DNA of 45,791 nt from Synechococcus sp. AG-670-F04. GTDB taxonomy: Bacteria; Cyanobacteriota; Cyanobacteriia; PCC-6307; Cyanobiaceae. The DNA lies in assembly GCA_003211515.1 (NCBI GenBank), contig QCSN01000013.1, positions 1 to 45,791 on the forward strand, in the 5' to 3' direction. This document shows positions 8,855-17,072 of this stretch, piece by piece. Within the stretch, counting starts at the first letter, position 1, and the number at the start of each line of letters is the position of its first letter. Position numbers and translations under genes: made by a program. The notes beneath the pieces were generated by a model. It saw only the letters and a list, made by a program, of their open reading frames with translations, made no database searches and had not been told where the DNA came from.

Positions 8855-9274
8855 TCAATCAACAAAGCGTTTGTAAAGCAATCGCACCAATCCACCAACA
8901 ACGGGAACGGGTTCAAATGTCGAACCGACAAAATCGAAATAGTCGCGATGATCGCAAACTTTACCCTCCTCGTTAAAACATAGACGGCTGGTACCAGGAT
9001 AAATAAACTCAATCCCCTTAATTTTTAAACCCATCTCCCACTCCACAAAAGCAGTTCTCCTCTCAATCGCGATAGCTCCGGGTAGGAGATAAACATCATT
9101 ACAGCGGCTAACAAGTCCCTCCTGGGCTTCGATATAAGCCCTGATCCCCTCACGCTTCTGAGTGGGATCTTCGAAATGGACGTTTTCGTCGAAAAACTCT
9201 CTACATTGCGCTTCGGTAGGCGCCTCCATTCCGTACGGCTTAGTGAACAGTGCTCGTAGGCGCTCAGCGTTCAA
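8855..9274 (-). CDS. NTF2-like protein, copy 2, possibly decaying
   Basis: This is a paralog of 4444-4863, of the same 139-residue length, with 123 of 139 residues identical by my count. It also uses a TTG start. The sixteen differences are not conservative in places: two tryptophans are replaced by cysteine and leucine, a GS pair in a strand turn is replaced by RR, and a glycine near the C-terminus is replaced by glutamate. That pattern suggests relaxed selection. The general fold elements (FEDPTQKREG, FVEWEMGLKIKG, CDHRDYFDF) remain. It lies downstream of the intact yraN on the same strand, the same order as in the copy 1 segment. Confidence 0.7.
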   Translation of the reverse strand: MNAERLRALFTKPYGMEAPTEAQCREFFDENVHFEDPTQKREGIRAYIEAQEGLVSRCNDVYLLPGAIAIERRTAFVEWEMGLKIKGIEFIYPGTSRLCFNEEGKVCDHRDYFDFVGSTFEPVPVVGGLVRLLYKRFVD

Positions 9275-9444
9275 AACAATATCAACAATAACGAAACCTT
9301 AAACAACGTCGCATCGTGTCTGCGGTGATCCTCGATTCCTCAAAGGCCTTGATCCATGCAAGGTCCACAGTTCAGCATCTCTCCTTGGTTGTGCATGGTC
9401 ATGTCGTGACTTGGTGTCGGCATCAGCCGTTCATGCCGCAAGCG

Positions 9445-9828
9445 TTAACGATCCTGCCTGAGGAGCGAGGTTTCCAGGATGTTGATCCACCGAACCTGGC
9501 CAGCTGAGACCGGTAATCGCACAAGCGCCAAAACCATGCGAACTGGATAAGGCTGATAGTCAGCGTGTTGTGATAGCCAGCAGGTAAAGGTCCTCTTCAA
9601 ACAACGGCGTTTCCTGTCATCCAGCGATGCCGCTCCCCAAGCGTCAAAACCGGCCTGCCGTCTTGCTTTCACCTCAACCAGCAAGAGCATGCCTGGCTTG
9701 CTCATGAGCAAATCAAGTTCACCCCAGCGGCAGCGCCAGTTGCGATCCAGCAATCTCCAGCCGGATTGCCCGAGAAGCGCAGCAACACGGTCCTCCGCAA
9801 AACGTCCTGTCTCACGCGTGTGAGTCAT
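9445..9828 (-). CDS. yraN: UPF0102/YraN family nuclease-like protein
   Basis: The 127-residue protein matches the YraN (UPF0102) family of small restriction-endonuclease-fold proteins, whose cellular role is unresolved. The N-terminal GRFAEDRVAALLGQSGWRLL motif, the catalytic-type pair GELDLL and VEVKAR (D and E-x-K of the PD-(D/E)XK core), and RKRRCLKRT in the following helix are all present. The start is ATG 9828 (MTHTRETGRF); the frame continues upstream without similarity. Length is usual for the family. A second, truncated copy sits at 5636-5921. The tail after VRLP differs between the copies. Upstream and downstream sequence is otherwise non-coding. Confidence 0.85.
   Translation of the reverse strand: MTHTRETGRFAEDRVAALLGQSGWRLLDRNWRCRWGELDLLMSKPGMLLLVEVKARRQAGFDAWGAASLDDRKRRCLKRTFTCWLSQHADYQPYPVRMVLALVRLPVSAGQVRWINILETSLLRQDR
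9518..9730. repeat. 213-bp duplicated segment, copy 2
   Basis: Partner of 5709-5921. This copy lies inside the complete yraN gene and is probably the source. Confidence 0.85.
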
Positions 9829-10096
9829 CGCACATTTCCAGGTCAACTGGCCAGAAGTGTTCCCCGCTGCTGGCGATGTTCGCCATTGTTGACGGGGTGG
9901 ATTGTGTGAGGTTTTGTCGGGAGATGGATAGTGACATTCAGGGCTTATAGCTATTACCGCAATAACCATTGATCAGCGATGCTATATAGCCTCGTGGTGA
10001 AAGTGTTGAAGTAAAGTAGTTTGTATGTTGATCGGGGCCACAAATCACAACAACATACTCCTTCTGACCGGTGAAACCTTCAAAGACAAGGTGATC

Positions 10097-10354
10097 TTAA
10101 TCGGTTTCTTTATTGTCAAGGATTGAGATCCAAACACCACCAATTTTGACTTGGTCCGCCACGGGATACTCTCTGCCCTGATACTCAACAGTCCTCGGAG
10201 TTGAAACAGCGGGCACTGCAGAAATAAGAAGTGGAGGAGCAGCGAAAACCAGGGATGAGCCAGCAGGAGGTTTTGCTACGGGTGAGATGAAGTTGGCCTG
10301 CTTGGTAGCTACGAACATAAGGGAAGTCAGTTCAGCGATCAGGACGAGCAACAA
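10097..10354 (-). CDS. Small hypothetical protein with N-terminal hydrophobic segment
   Basis: The 85-residue product starts with a hydrophobic helix (LLLVLIAELTSLMFVA), either an uncleaved anchor or a signal peptide, then a proline/alanine-rich linker and a compact C-terminal part (EYQGREYPVADQVKIGGVWI). The start is a TTG, and the frame is closed by a stop about ten codons further upstream. The residues before the TTG (LALKAG) also look coding, so the native start may have been lost or lie at a non-standard codon. I do not recognise a family. It is probably periplasmic and membrane-anchored. Confidence 0.5.
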   Translation of the reverse strand: MLLVLIAELTSLMFVATKQANFISPVAKPPAGSSLVFAAPPLLISAVPAVSTPRTVEYQGREYPVADQVKIGGVWISILDNKETD

Positions 10355-10510
10355 CCCCGCCTTGAGGGCGAGGTTGAACTAGACCGGAATCAATTCGCGA
10401 GCATCTTTTCGCCATCATCAATCCAGAACAAGCCTTTAAAACCGTATTAATAACAAATTCTTTGCTTTCTTGCAAGAAGAGCTATGGTAATGGTTCAATT
10501 ATAATTTCTG

Positions 10511-11407
10511 ATGAAATTACGCAATTTAGAAGGAATTTTTCATGGAAAAGATTTTTCCTACTTCCCGCCCGAGAGTACATGTCCCCCCGATCTACCAGAT
10601 ACATGTTGGGAGCCATGGGAGAATCCTAATGATCCTCCAGAAAATGTATGGGGGGAAATTCATGAATATGAGTTAATAGCAATTTATGAGCCAACCGAAC
10701 ATCCTGCCTTCTTTAATTACATTAACTGGTTTAGAGGGGGGTCTGGGAATTGGCATCGACAAACTGGAAGTGCTTTAATTAGAGATCATGAATATATCAA
10801 TAAAAAACCTAACGAAGATATTACATTTTTTTCTTCCAATATTAGCCCTCAGTCTTCTATTGAGGCCGAAGGTGACGGAATACAGTATGTCGAAGGGTTT
10901 ACGGAAGGGATAATGCGGAAGAAAAATTTAATCACATTGGATTACGTAGGTTTAGAGCAGAAAACTAAAAGTACTTCCAAGCTCAAACGAGCGAAAACAA
11001 TGACCACGATAGATGGGACAACATTTATAACCACGATTTCTGACTTGGACTACATCATTGATCCTGGCGGATATCCCGAGTCAACCAATATTGAGACACT
11101 TAACCGCCCTAAAAGGTTTAATAAAAACCACGCAGACAAAATTACTGGTTTTAATTCCTCGGCCGGAGCCGTAATCATTAATATTGAAGGCTTTGGCTTG
11201 GATAATTCAGCGAGCTTTAAGTCTGCAAAAAATAAATCTAAATTAAGCGAGCTCTCAACTAAAGAATACGATTTTATTTACGATCTTAGCAGCGGAATGT
11301 TCTATTTTAATGAAAATTCAAAAGAGGATGGCTTTGGCGAAGGTGGCGTTGTGGCTGAATTTAAAGGTGCTCCCAGTATCCATTCAGGAATGGTTCACTT
11401 TCTGTAA
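10511..11407 (+). CDS. Bluetail-domain putative surface protein
   Basis: The 298-residue acidic protein carries the C-terminal bluetail-type domain (about residues 190-298): DKITGFNSSAGAVIIN, then KSKLSELSTKEYDFIYD, FYFNENSKEDGFGEGG, and FKGAPSIHSGMVHFL at the very end. The same architecture closes the RTX protein at 1554-2909. This domain occurs on putative type I-secreted surface proteins of marine cyanobacteria. The N-terminal half, rich in P, E and W (CWEPWENPNDPPEN), matches nothing I know. There is no signal peptide. The start is ATG 10511 without a clear ribosome binding site. It is AT-rich like the surrounding island and stands about 340 bp before another RTX gene on the same strand. 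Confidence 0.65.
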   Translation: MKLRNLEGIFHGKDFSYFPPESTCPPDLPDTCWEPWENPNDPPENVWGEIHEYELIAIYEPTEHPAFFNYINWFRGGSGNWHRQTGSALIRDHEYINKKPNEDITFFSSNISPQSSIEAEGDGIQYVEGFTEGIMRKKNLITLDYVGLEQKTKSTSKLKRAKTMTTIDGTTFITTISDLDYIIDPGGYPESTNIETLNRPKRFNKNHADKITGFNSSAGAVIINIEGFGLDNSASFKSAKNKSKLSELSTKEYDFIYDLSSGMFYFNENSKEDGFGEGGVVAEFKGAPSIHSGMVHFL

Positions 11408-11743
11408 ATCGCTAGATGAGAAGAGCGCAGAGCGCGCTCAAAATTCACCAGTCAATATAATTCAAGCAGGCTAATATTCCTCCCGCCACGATTCTTTATT
11501 GGAGATTTGGCCGCATAAATGACAGCATTTCGGCCAAAATAATAATGTTTTAAAGCATGGTTCTTAGTGTTGTCGCCAAATGTTTTGATATATATTTACT
11601 GTGCTGGAAAATTGAGTATCAAGTCGTCAGCTTGCTAATATTTCAATAATAGGAACTCGGATTGCTGGATCAATGGCTTTAAAGCTTCTCGAAAATGGTC
11701 TTAATTTCAAAGTTCGTAAAACCTAAAGGGCTTTAAAAAGTAT
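11408..11743. other. Intergenic, nothing recognised
   Basis: AT-rich sequence of 336 bp between two secreted-protein genes. I see no ORF, hairpin terminator or RNA motif in it. Confidence 0.5.
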
Positions 11744-12520
11744 ATGACGAAACGTGCCCTTGTCCAAAACAAAGGGTTCTACCTGGACATGTCCAACGAT
11801 AATCCTCTTGAAGAAATATTTGGTTTGGGTGACCATACACTTTTGTCGGTAAAAACTACTCCATTTGAGCCGCTATCTCCTCGTTTTTTTGTCAATTATT
11901 GGATTGCTGCTCCGCAGGAAAGTACCGACATCTGGGTCATGGCTGGTTGGGAAGGTGATGATTTTATTCAAGGCACAGATGCTGCAGTGAATGAAATTCA
12001 TGGTTTTGGTGGTGACGATTACCTGCATGGATCCGCGAACCATAATGACAATATAATAGGTGGTGATGGTAACGATAAAATCTATAGTTATGAAGGCGAT
12101 GACCTCATCCATGGAGATAATGGATCTGATCTTTTAAGTGGTGGCCGTGGAGGTGACTCCTTGTTTGGAGGTAATGGTAATGACAGCCTTTACGGTGCCA
12201 TCGGTAACGACAGTCTTGAAGGAGGAGCAGGTGATGATCTTTTGATGGCTGGCCCTGGTTTCAATACTTTATCGGGTGGTTCAGGTGCAGACCGTTTCGC
12301 TTTGTTGAAAAGTTCTGATAACCACATTATGGATTTCGATCCTTCAGAAGGCGATCGTCTATTAATTCGTCGTAAGCATATGTCGACTGTTGAGGTTATT
12401 CTAAAAAAGCGTGATCCTCTCGGCCCAATCTTTGATCTTGAAGGCAAGATGGGAATTACGACTCTTGACTCAGACGCAGGTACCACCGTTGACGATATTA
12501 TTGATTCGATTATTATATGA
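11744..12520 (+). CDS. RTX (hemolysin-type calcium-binding repeat) protein
   Basis: The 258-residue acidic protein has a block of RTX nonapeptides at about residues 85-187, including [27 protein letters not shown] and GGAGDDLLM. These coil into a calcium-binding parallel beta-roll once outside the cell. The block closes with [15 protein letters not shown] and [12 protein letters not shown], the usual end of an RTX domain. A short C-terminal tail follows and should hold the type I secretion signal. There is no N-terminal signal peptide. The first 70 residues are unrecognised. The start is ATG 11744. A secreted structural or surface protein is likelier than a toxin, as no acyltransferase or exporter genes accompany it. 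Confidence 0.8.
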   Translation: MTKRALVQNKGFYLDMSNDNPLEEIFGLGDHTLLSVKTTPFEPLSPRFFVNYWIAAPQESTDIWVMAGWEGDDFIQGTDAAVNEIHGFGGDDYLHGSANHNDNIIGGDGNDKIYSYEGDDLIHGDNGSDLLSGGRGGDSLFGGNGNDSLYGAIGNDSLEGGAGDDLLMAGPGFNTLSGGSGADRFALLKSSDNHIMDFDPSEGDRLLIRRKHMSTVEVILKKRDPLGPIFDLEGKMGITTLDSDAGTTVDDIIDSIII

Positions 12521-12602
12521 AGATAATTTGTTTCGCTTATGAAAGGGAGCCTACGGAATAGATAAGAGATTGGGAGTCTTTCTAACCGCATGGGCGGCAC
12601 TC

Positions 12603-12870
12603 TTACGCCGCCGAGTTGATCACTGAAGTTTCGAAGCTCTCATCCTTGATGCTTGCCAACATTCGGCGTTGCAGGTGGAGGATCAAGACGGTGACGTTGT
12701 CGGTCTGGCCTTTATCCGAAATTCTCAGATAACCCACTCTCATTGATCTCAGACTTTCCGTAGGCTAGGGGATTGCCCTTGATGAAAAGTTGAACCTATA
12801 AGCGGATTAGTGCCAGCACCAGTTCTGCGCAATCATTCGCCAGCCCCGGAGCTGCAACAACGTCAAAACC
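12603..12870 (-). pseudogene. Decayed PP2C-type protein phosphatase, C-terminal part
   Basis: Two minus-strand frames together read like the end of a PP2C serine/threonine phosphatase: first NDCAELVLALIRL, an in-frame TAG, then IKGNPLAYGKSEINESGLS, and after a one-base frame change DKGQTDNVTVLILHL. The last corresponds to the family's conserved GSxDNxTVVVV strand, which contributes the final metal-binding Asp. The stop codon and frameshift, together with the absence of the N-terminal motifs upstream, show the gene is broken. It marks the boundary between the island and the core region. Confidence 0.65.
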
Positions 12871-13040
12871 AGTTGTTCTGCATCAACTCCTGATGCCGCA
12901 CATCGATCCATTTTTTGGCTGTGGAGCTCAGAGAAAGACTTCCCCGTGCGCCGACGAAAAAGGCAACAGGTTGCGGCGATCAGCAGAGTTGCTGATCACC
13001 ATGGAACTGGCATCCTTAGCCGAACGTTGTGATCTCTGGG

Positions 13041-13529
13041 ATGCGCTGGCGATTGCAATCCTCCGAAATCAACGCTGCAGCGCAAACGGCAGTTGCCGCT
13101 GTACTTGCATTGCTTTTGGCACGATTGTTCCAACTTCCAGAATCTTTCTGGGCACCTATCTCTGCCATTGTCTGCAGTCTCGATGCCTTGGATGGCGCGC
13201 TCCGGGTGGGACGACGGCGGCTTCTCGGAACGGCCCTGGGAGTGACCATCGGAGCTCTTCAGATGTCGTTCACCACCCACAGCCTGCCGAGCTACGCCTT
13301 GGTGATCGCCGTGCTGGGCCTTGTCTGCAGCGCACTCTCGTTACATCCGAGTGCATTTCGGTTTGGTGCGATCGCACTGACCGTTGTGGTCACGGACACC
13401 TCGAATCCGAACATCTGGATCACGGCCGCAACCCGATTCATTGACGTCTCATTGGGAATTCTTGTCGCCCTCGTTGTGGTGAAGGCGTGGCCATGCAAAC
13501 CGCCCGGCACGACGCCCACAGGTCAGTAA
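13041..13529 (+). CDS. FUSC-type membrane protein
   Basis: The product of about 162 residues resembles the N-terminal transmembrane half of FUSC (fusaric acid/aromatic acid exporter-like) proteins. Hydrophobic segments are visible at AAVLALLLARLF, FWAPISAIVC, LLGTALGVTIGAL, YALVIAVLGLVCSAL, FGAIALTVVV and VSLGILVALVVV. The FW(A)P motif after the first helix and the GRRRLLGTALG loop are typical. It lacks the cytoplasmic domain of full-length FUSC proteins, which is usual for the short cyanobacterial version. The start is ATG 13041; a GTG at 13029 is in frame. The transported compound is unknown. Confidence 0.7.
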   Translation: MRWRLQSSEINAAAQTAVAAVLALLLARLFQLPESFWAPISAIVCSLDALDGALRVGRRRLLGTALGVTIGALQMSFTTHSLPSYALVIAVLGLVCSALSLHPSAFRFGAIALTVVVTDTSNPNIWITAATRFIDVSLGILVALVVVKAWPCKPPGTTPTGQ

Positions 13530-13653
13530 CAACTCCGGCTTGTTCAGGCAGAGGGTCGCGGGACCACAAACAGACATGCAGACCAACCGAAACCGGGCAT
13601 GCCTCTGAGCCACTGACACGCGAACTAGGCTCATTGGGTTGAACAGCGCTGCC

Positions 13654-14142
13654 ATGACCCGACGACTGCTGGCCTTCCTCGGCGCTGTTTTGCTTGTGTT
13701 GCCTCTGCTGTTGGTTAACCCCTCCAAAACCAATGCCGCCATGGATGTGGCAAAACAAGTCCTGATTGGCGCCGATTACTCCAACAAGGACCTTCGCGGC
13801 GCAACGTTCAACCTCAGCAATCTGCGTGAAGCCAATCTGTCGGGCTCTGATCTGCGTGGGGCAAGCCTCTATGGCGCCAAGCTCCAGGATGCGGATCTCA
13901 GCGGTACGGATTTGCGCGAAGCGACCCTCGATTCAGCTGTACTGACTGGAACCGATCTGAGCGACGCAGTTCTTGAAGGCGCCTTCGCTTTCAACACACG
14001 CTTCAAGGACGTCACGATTCAGGGGGCGGATTTCACCGATGTCCCCATGCGTGGAGACCAGCTCAAAAGTCTCTGCCTCGTTGCCGCAGGCACAAATTCC
14101 CAGACAGGCCGCGACACCCGCGCCAGCCTGGGGTGCAGTTGA
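13654..14142 (+). CDS. Exported pentapeptide-repeat protein
   Basis: An N-terminal signal peptide (RRLLAFLGAVLLVLPLLLV, with a likely cleavage after TNAA near residue 29) is followed by about fourteen A(D/N)LxX pentapeptide repeats (for example ADYSN KDLRG ATFNL, SNLRE ANLSG SDLRG) spanning residues about 38-125. These form a right-handed beta-helix. The C-terminus carries two cysteines (SLCLVA, SLGCS). Proteins of this build in cyanobacteria are commonly found in the thylakoid lumen or periplasm. The start is ATG 13654; a TTG fifteen bases upstream is possible. It is followed at 12 bp by the next gene on the same strand, so probably one operon through rlmH. Confidence 0.8.
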   Translation: MTRRLLAFLGAVLLVLPLLLVNPSKTNAAMDVAKQVLIGADYSNKDLRGATFNLSNLREANLSGSDLRGASLYGAKLQDADLSGTDLREATLDSAVLTGTDLSDAVLEGAFAFNTRFKDVTIQGADFTDVPMRGDQLKSLCLVAAGTNSQTGRDTRASLGCS

Positions 14143-14154
14143 GCTGACGATCCG

Positions 14155-14583
14155 ATGAGTTTCGACGCCCGCAGTCTCGAACGACTCCGCGATCTTGGTC
14201 GGCAGCTCCCTCAGAAGCTGGAGGAACCCAAGGCTGAGGTTCAAAGCCCAACCCCTGCGAAGCAGAAACGGCATAAGATTGAAACAGAGGACGACCCCCA
14301 GGCTCTGTTCCGCGAGCTGATGCATGTCAGTCGGGATGGGTCCGTTCCCGAGCACATGTTGGCGCGTCTGAAGTCGCTGGAAGCCCGACGCTCCCCTGCC
14401 TCTGAATCTTCTCTGGCAGCACCGGAGGCTCCGAATCCACTGGCAGCGGGTGCGGCCTCATCCCCTTCCAAGGGCAAGACAACACAACCGAGCCGTCCCA
14501 CGGTGACACCCGGCAGTGAGGAGGAACGTCTTTATGTGGCGTTCGGTCAACTTCTGCTTGAAGACGACGAGGACAACGGTTGA
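14155..14583 (+). CDS. Conserved hypothetical protein upstream of rlmH
   Basis: The 142-residue product is highly charged and mostly predicted disordered. An N-terminal helix ([17 protein letters not shown]) is followed by a P/A/S/T-rich linker and a C-terminal acidic helix ([20 protein letters not shown]). A middle helix ([20 protein letters not shown]) could be a binding motif. I recognise no catalytic domain. Its TGA overlaps the TTG start of rlmH (TTGA), so the two are probably translationally coupled. A role with the ribosome is only guilt by association. Confidence 0.7.
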   Translation: MSFDARSLERLRDLGRQLPQKLEEPKAEVQSPTPAKQKRHKIETEDDPQALFRELMHVSRDGSVPEHMLARLKSLEARRSPASESSLAAPEAPNPLAAGAASSPSKGKTTQPSRPTVTPGSEEERLYVAFGQLLLEDDEDNG

Positions 14584-15014
14584 ATCCCTCCCGCTGCCGA
14601 ATCATTGCCGTTGGCAAGATTCGCCGTGCCTGGGTTAAGGATGGAATCAATTTGTATTTGAAACGTCTGAAGGGTTTGCGCATCATCGAACTTCGCGACA
14701 GCTCTCCTGAGAAAGAAGCCGATGCAATCTGCGCTTCGCTTCAGCCCAATGAACGTCTGGTTGCTCTGATGGAACAGGCGCCACCTCTATCTTCAATCGC
14801 TTTTGCGCAGCGTCTCGAGCAGTTCGGCATGGAGCGACTTGCTTTTGTGGTGGGTGGTGCAGATGGACTGAGTGATGCGTTGAAAGCGAAGGCCGAATGG
14901 CAACTGAGTTTGTCCTCAATGACCTTCCCCCATGAAATGGCGCGTCTCATGCTGATCGAACAGTTGTTTCGCGCTCAGACAATCCTGCAAGGACGTCCGT
15001 ACCACCGCGCCTGA
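14580..15014 (+). CDS. rlmH: 23S rRNA (pseudouridine1915-N3)-methyltransferase RlmH
   Basis: RlmH is a SPOUT-fold enzyme that methylates pseudouridine 1915 in helix 69 of 23S rRNA on assembled 70S ribosomes, using SAM. The 144-residue product has the N-terminal strand [16 protein letters not shown], the knot motif [11 protein letters not shown] (residues about 88-99) that binds SAM, and the family's C-terminal [20 protein letters not shown] and GRPYHRA. The last normally ends GxPYH, and here it is intact. The start is TTG 14580, overlapping the previous stop codon. Next on the same strand, four bases on, is a 2OG-oxygenase-like gene. Confidence 0.93.
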   Translation: MNPSRCRIIAVGKIRRAWVKDGINLYLKRLKGLRIIELRDSSPEKEADAICASLQPNERLVALMEQAPPLSSIAFAQRLEQFGMERLAFVVGGADGLSDALKAKAEWQLSLSSMTFPHEMARLMLIEQLFRAQTILQGRPYHRA

Positions 15015-15018
15015 ATAG

Positions 15019-15597
15019 ATGTTGCATGTGATTGATGATCTTGTGCCCATGGAGCACTTGCCAGCATTGAGCAAGCTCTGTGAGAGCCATGGCGTTCTTA
15101 AGGATCGGCGGGATGGAGATAGTTTGTTCAGCTGGTACGCAACCGACGCCGAAACCATGCGCTCGGTTCACACCACAGCAAATCAAGAACTGATGGGGAG
15201 CTATCTGAACGACTATCTGCTTCCTGTGATCACGTCATTTGCTTCTGAGCACACGGGAATCGAATGGTGGTGCAATACAAACAACGATCTGGATTGGCAT
15301 ATCGATAAAGATGAAAGCGTTTACAGATCCACAGGTCGCCATGATTTACCGCTGCTCTCCACCGTGTTTTATCCCCATATCAGCTGTGCAGGAGGAGAAC
15401 TGCTGCTCGCACACCACCCAGCTGTTGCGCAAGGCAGCAGGCAACCGTTGCCGACCTTCCAGTCCGTGATCTCCATCCCCCCCGTCATCAACCGACTGGT
15501 GTTGTTTTCACCCGGACTGCTTCATAGGATCAATCCTTTTGAGGGGGATCGTTACTCAATCGCCGCCAATATCTGGGGACATGCCCTGCAGAATTGA
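15019..15597 (+). CDS. 2-oxoglutarate/Fe(II)-dependent oxygenase-like protein
   Basis: The 192-residue product has the prolyl-4-hydroxylase-like double-stranded beta-helix signature: the iron ligands H94 and D96 in DWHIDKDE, the distal histidine H169 in GLLHRINPF, and R178 in DRYSIAANIWG, which would bind 2-oxoglutarate. The intervening strands (LSTVFYPH, GGELLLAHHP) fit the jelly roll. Such enzymes hydroxylate protein or small-molecule targets; the substrate is not evident. The start is ATG 15019, four bases after rlmH, so it is likely cotranscribed. Confidence 0.75.
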   Translation: MLHVIDDLVPMEHLPALSKLCESHGVLKDRRDGDSLFSWYATDAETMRSVHTTANQELMGSYLNDYLLPVITSFASEHTGIEWWCNTNNDLDWHIDKDESVYRSTGRHDLPLLSTVFYPHISCAGGELLLAHHPAVAQGSRQPLPTFQSVISIPPVINRLVLFSPGLLHRINPFEGDRYSIAANIWGHALQN

Positions 15598-15613
15598 ATC
15601 AGTACGCTGTTGA

Positions 15614-15844
15614 TTAAGCCACCTGACGCATCAATACCCGCGAATCGCTTGGCTGGCGCGATTGATGGGCCATGTGCTCGGCATAACGACGTCCAGCCCG
15701 ATGCGCGTCTGTGAGCGACTTGAAATTGCCAACAAAGTCATAATCAGCGCCATTCTTTGTTGCTGCAACAGCATAAAGATGAGCAGCAACTCTCGTTACA
15801 GTCCACCGCAGATGACAGGCTGGAGCTTGGATCAGGACATTCAT
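15614..15844 (-). CDS. Small conserved hypothetical protein, 76 residues
   Basis: An AGGAG six bases ahead of the ATG at 15844 makes this the best start; the frame extends further upstream but without similarity to coding sequence. The product starts MNVLIQAPACHLRWTVTRV and has a basic helix (KSLTDAHRAGRRYAEHMAHQ) near the middle. There is no hydrophobic segment, so it is probably cytoplasmic. It converges on the oxygenase gene. I do not recognise a domain. Confidence 0.55.
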   Translation of the reverse strand: MNVLIQAPACHLRWTVTRVAAHLYAVAATKNGADYDFVGNFKSLTDAHRAGRRYAEHMAHQSRQPSDSRVLMRQVA

Positions 15845-16078
15845 TCCCAACTCCTGACTTGAATGAAAGCAAACTAGTGGCTTTGCTCCAACAAGGAACA
15901 AGAACTTATTATTTCGCAAATAAGTATTCCTGGCTCTGCTCAGCCCTTGTCAATTTAATGACTCAAATGGCACGCATCCTGAGCACTTTCTCCTAGGTAC
16001 TTAGCCCACCTTCATCGATTGCTTTGAAATTCTCATCACCAGTGATAAATACATTCACCATCCACAAACCCAGTGATT

Positions 16079-16246
16079 ATGGAGACGTTCCAACGCGAAA
16101 CATCATCATCACAAGTTGATCGCTGGGATGCCGTCGACAACTATCTCGTATGCATTTCTGAATGCAGTCTTGATGACGGAGCCTGCGTAACCCGCTGCAT
16201 GGAGGTTCACCTCAAACCCGAAGACAACGAGCTCGGCGCCGGCTGA
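16079..16246 (+). CDS. Small cysteine-containing protein, 55 residues
   Basis: A complete frame from ATG 16079 to TGA 16244-16246 encodes an acidic peptide with four cysteines in the pattern C-x3-C-x6-C-x3-C (CISECSLDDGACVTRC). This spacing could bind a metal or form two disulfides within a helical hairpin. There is no signal peptide. A ribosome binding site is not evident. It converges on 16287-16676. I do not recognise the family, but such short Cys proteins occur in picocyanobacteria. Confidence 0.5.
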   Translation: METFQRETSSSQVDRWDAVDNYLVCISECSLDDGACVTRCMEVHLKPEDNELGAG

Positions 16247-16286
16247 TATCAGCAGGGCGTCGCACCCGTCCCCTGACGCCTCCCTC

Positions 16287-16676
16287 TCACCAAATCGATG
16301 TCAGGGTGACGGGTTTGAATTTCTCGACACCAACCGTCCATGCCCGAGGACTAATCAAGCGCAATCCCTCCATCAACGCGTCCGTATCACCACTGTTCAG
16401 CCAATTCGCCTTCAGCACGGGCAACTGTTCCGGCAAACACTCCATCGGCAGCTCCACCAGAAGCAGACTCCTTGAATCGGCTGCCCGTTTCAATACCCCA
16501 GCATCACTCCGCTGCCAGACCCTCAACAGAAGCTCTAGCGCGAGTGTGTGCCCAAGCTCGTTTGGCTCCCCTCCCTTCGGCGCCACAGCGGACTGCGATC
16601 GACCTGCCAACGGCAAAGCCCGTTGCCCTTGCTGCTCGATCAGGGCCAAGGCCACCAGATACGGCTGATCCGCCAT
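16287..16676 (-). CDS. Conserved hypothetical protein, 129 residues
   Basis: From ATG 16676 the product reads MADQPYLVALALIEQQGQRA, then LELLLRVWQRSDAGVLKRAA, LLLVELPMECLPEQLPVLKA and a C-terminal VGVEKFKPVTLTSIW. It is soluble and helix-rich. I do not recognise a domain. The ATG at 16697 is in frame but less likely. Convergent with the small cysteine gene. Confidence 0.6.
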   Translation of the reverse strand: MADQPYLVALALIEQQGQRALPLAGRSQSAVAPKGGEPNELGHTLALELLLRVWQRSDAGVLKRAADSRSLLLVELPMECLPEQLPVLKANWLNSGDTDALMEGLRLISPRAWTVGVEKFKPVTLTSIW

Positions 16677-17046
16677 GACGCCATTCCTGAAACCCACAGG
16701 GACTCATCCTGCCGCGTCACCCCGCTTTCAGACCGGGCTCAATCCCATCCCGACGTCCCCTGTCGACCGAGTGATCAACCCAATCCAAGCCACAAAGACC
16801 ATCCTTGAATCAGAACTGAGCACCCAAGTCGTGTCTCCCCTTGCCCCTGGCGGCGAAGACGACGCGCCGACTTCAACCTGATTCGAAGCGCTCTGATCAC
16901 AGAATCAACCGATCAATCCTGATCACCAAAGCCAAGGAATCGTTCTCAGCCCTCTTACCAGCCCTTGGGTTTGGACGACGAATCCCCTGCATCGCGTTCC
17001 GCTTCGCCCCTGCCGGCCGGCTGCAGAACGTCTCAGGCCTGATTAC
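16677..17046. other. Intergenic, nothing recognised before the LexA box
   Basis: About 370 bp of GC-rich sequence between a minus-strand gene and umuD. The open frames in it have no coding character. It should contain the promoters of both flanking genes. Confidence 0.45.
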
Positions 17047-17060
17047 AGTACAGATGTACT
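17047..17060. promoter_or_regulatory. LexA (SOS) box upstream of umuD
   Basis: AGTACAGATGTACT is an inverted repeat (AGTACA-GA-TGTACT) that matches the cyanobacterial LexA consensus RGTACNNNDGTWCB at every position. Its end lies 12 bases before the umuD start codon, where a bound repressor would block transcription. The umuDC pair is therefore expected to be induced by DNA damage. Confidence 0.85.
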
Positions 17061-17072
17061 ACATCAGACACG

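Noticed and set aside
12893-13444. 183-codon plus-strand ORF
   Set aside because: It overlaps the FUSC gene in another frame and has Cys/Arg-rich, non-protein-like composition.
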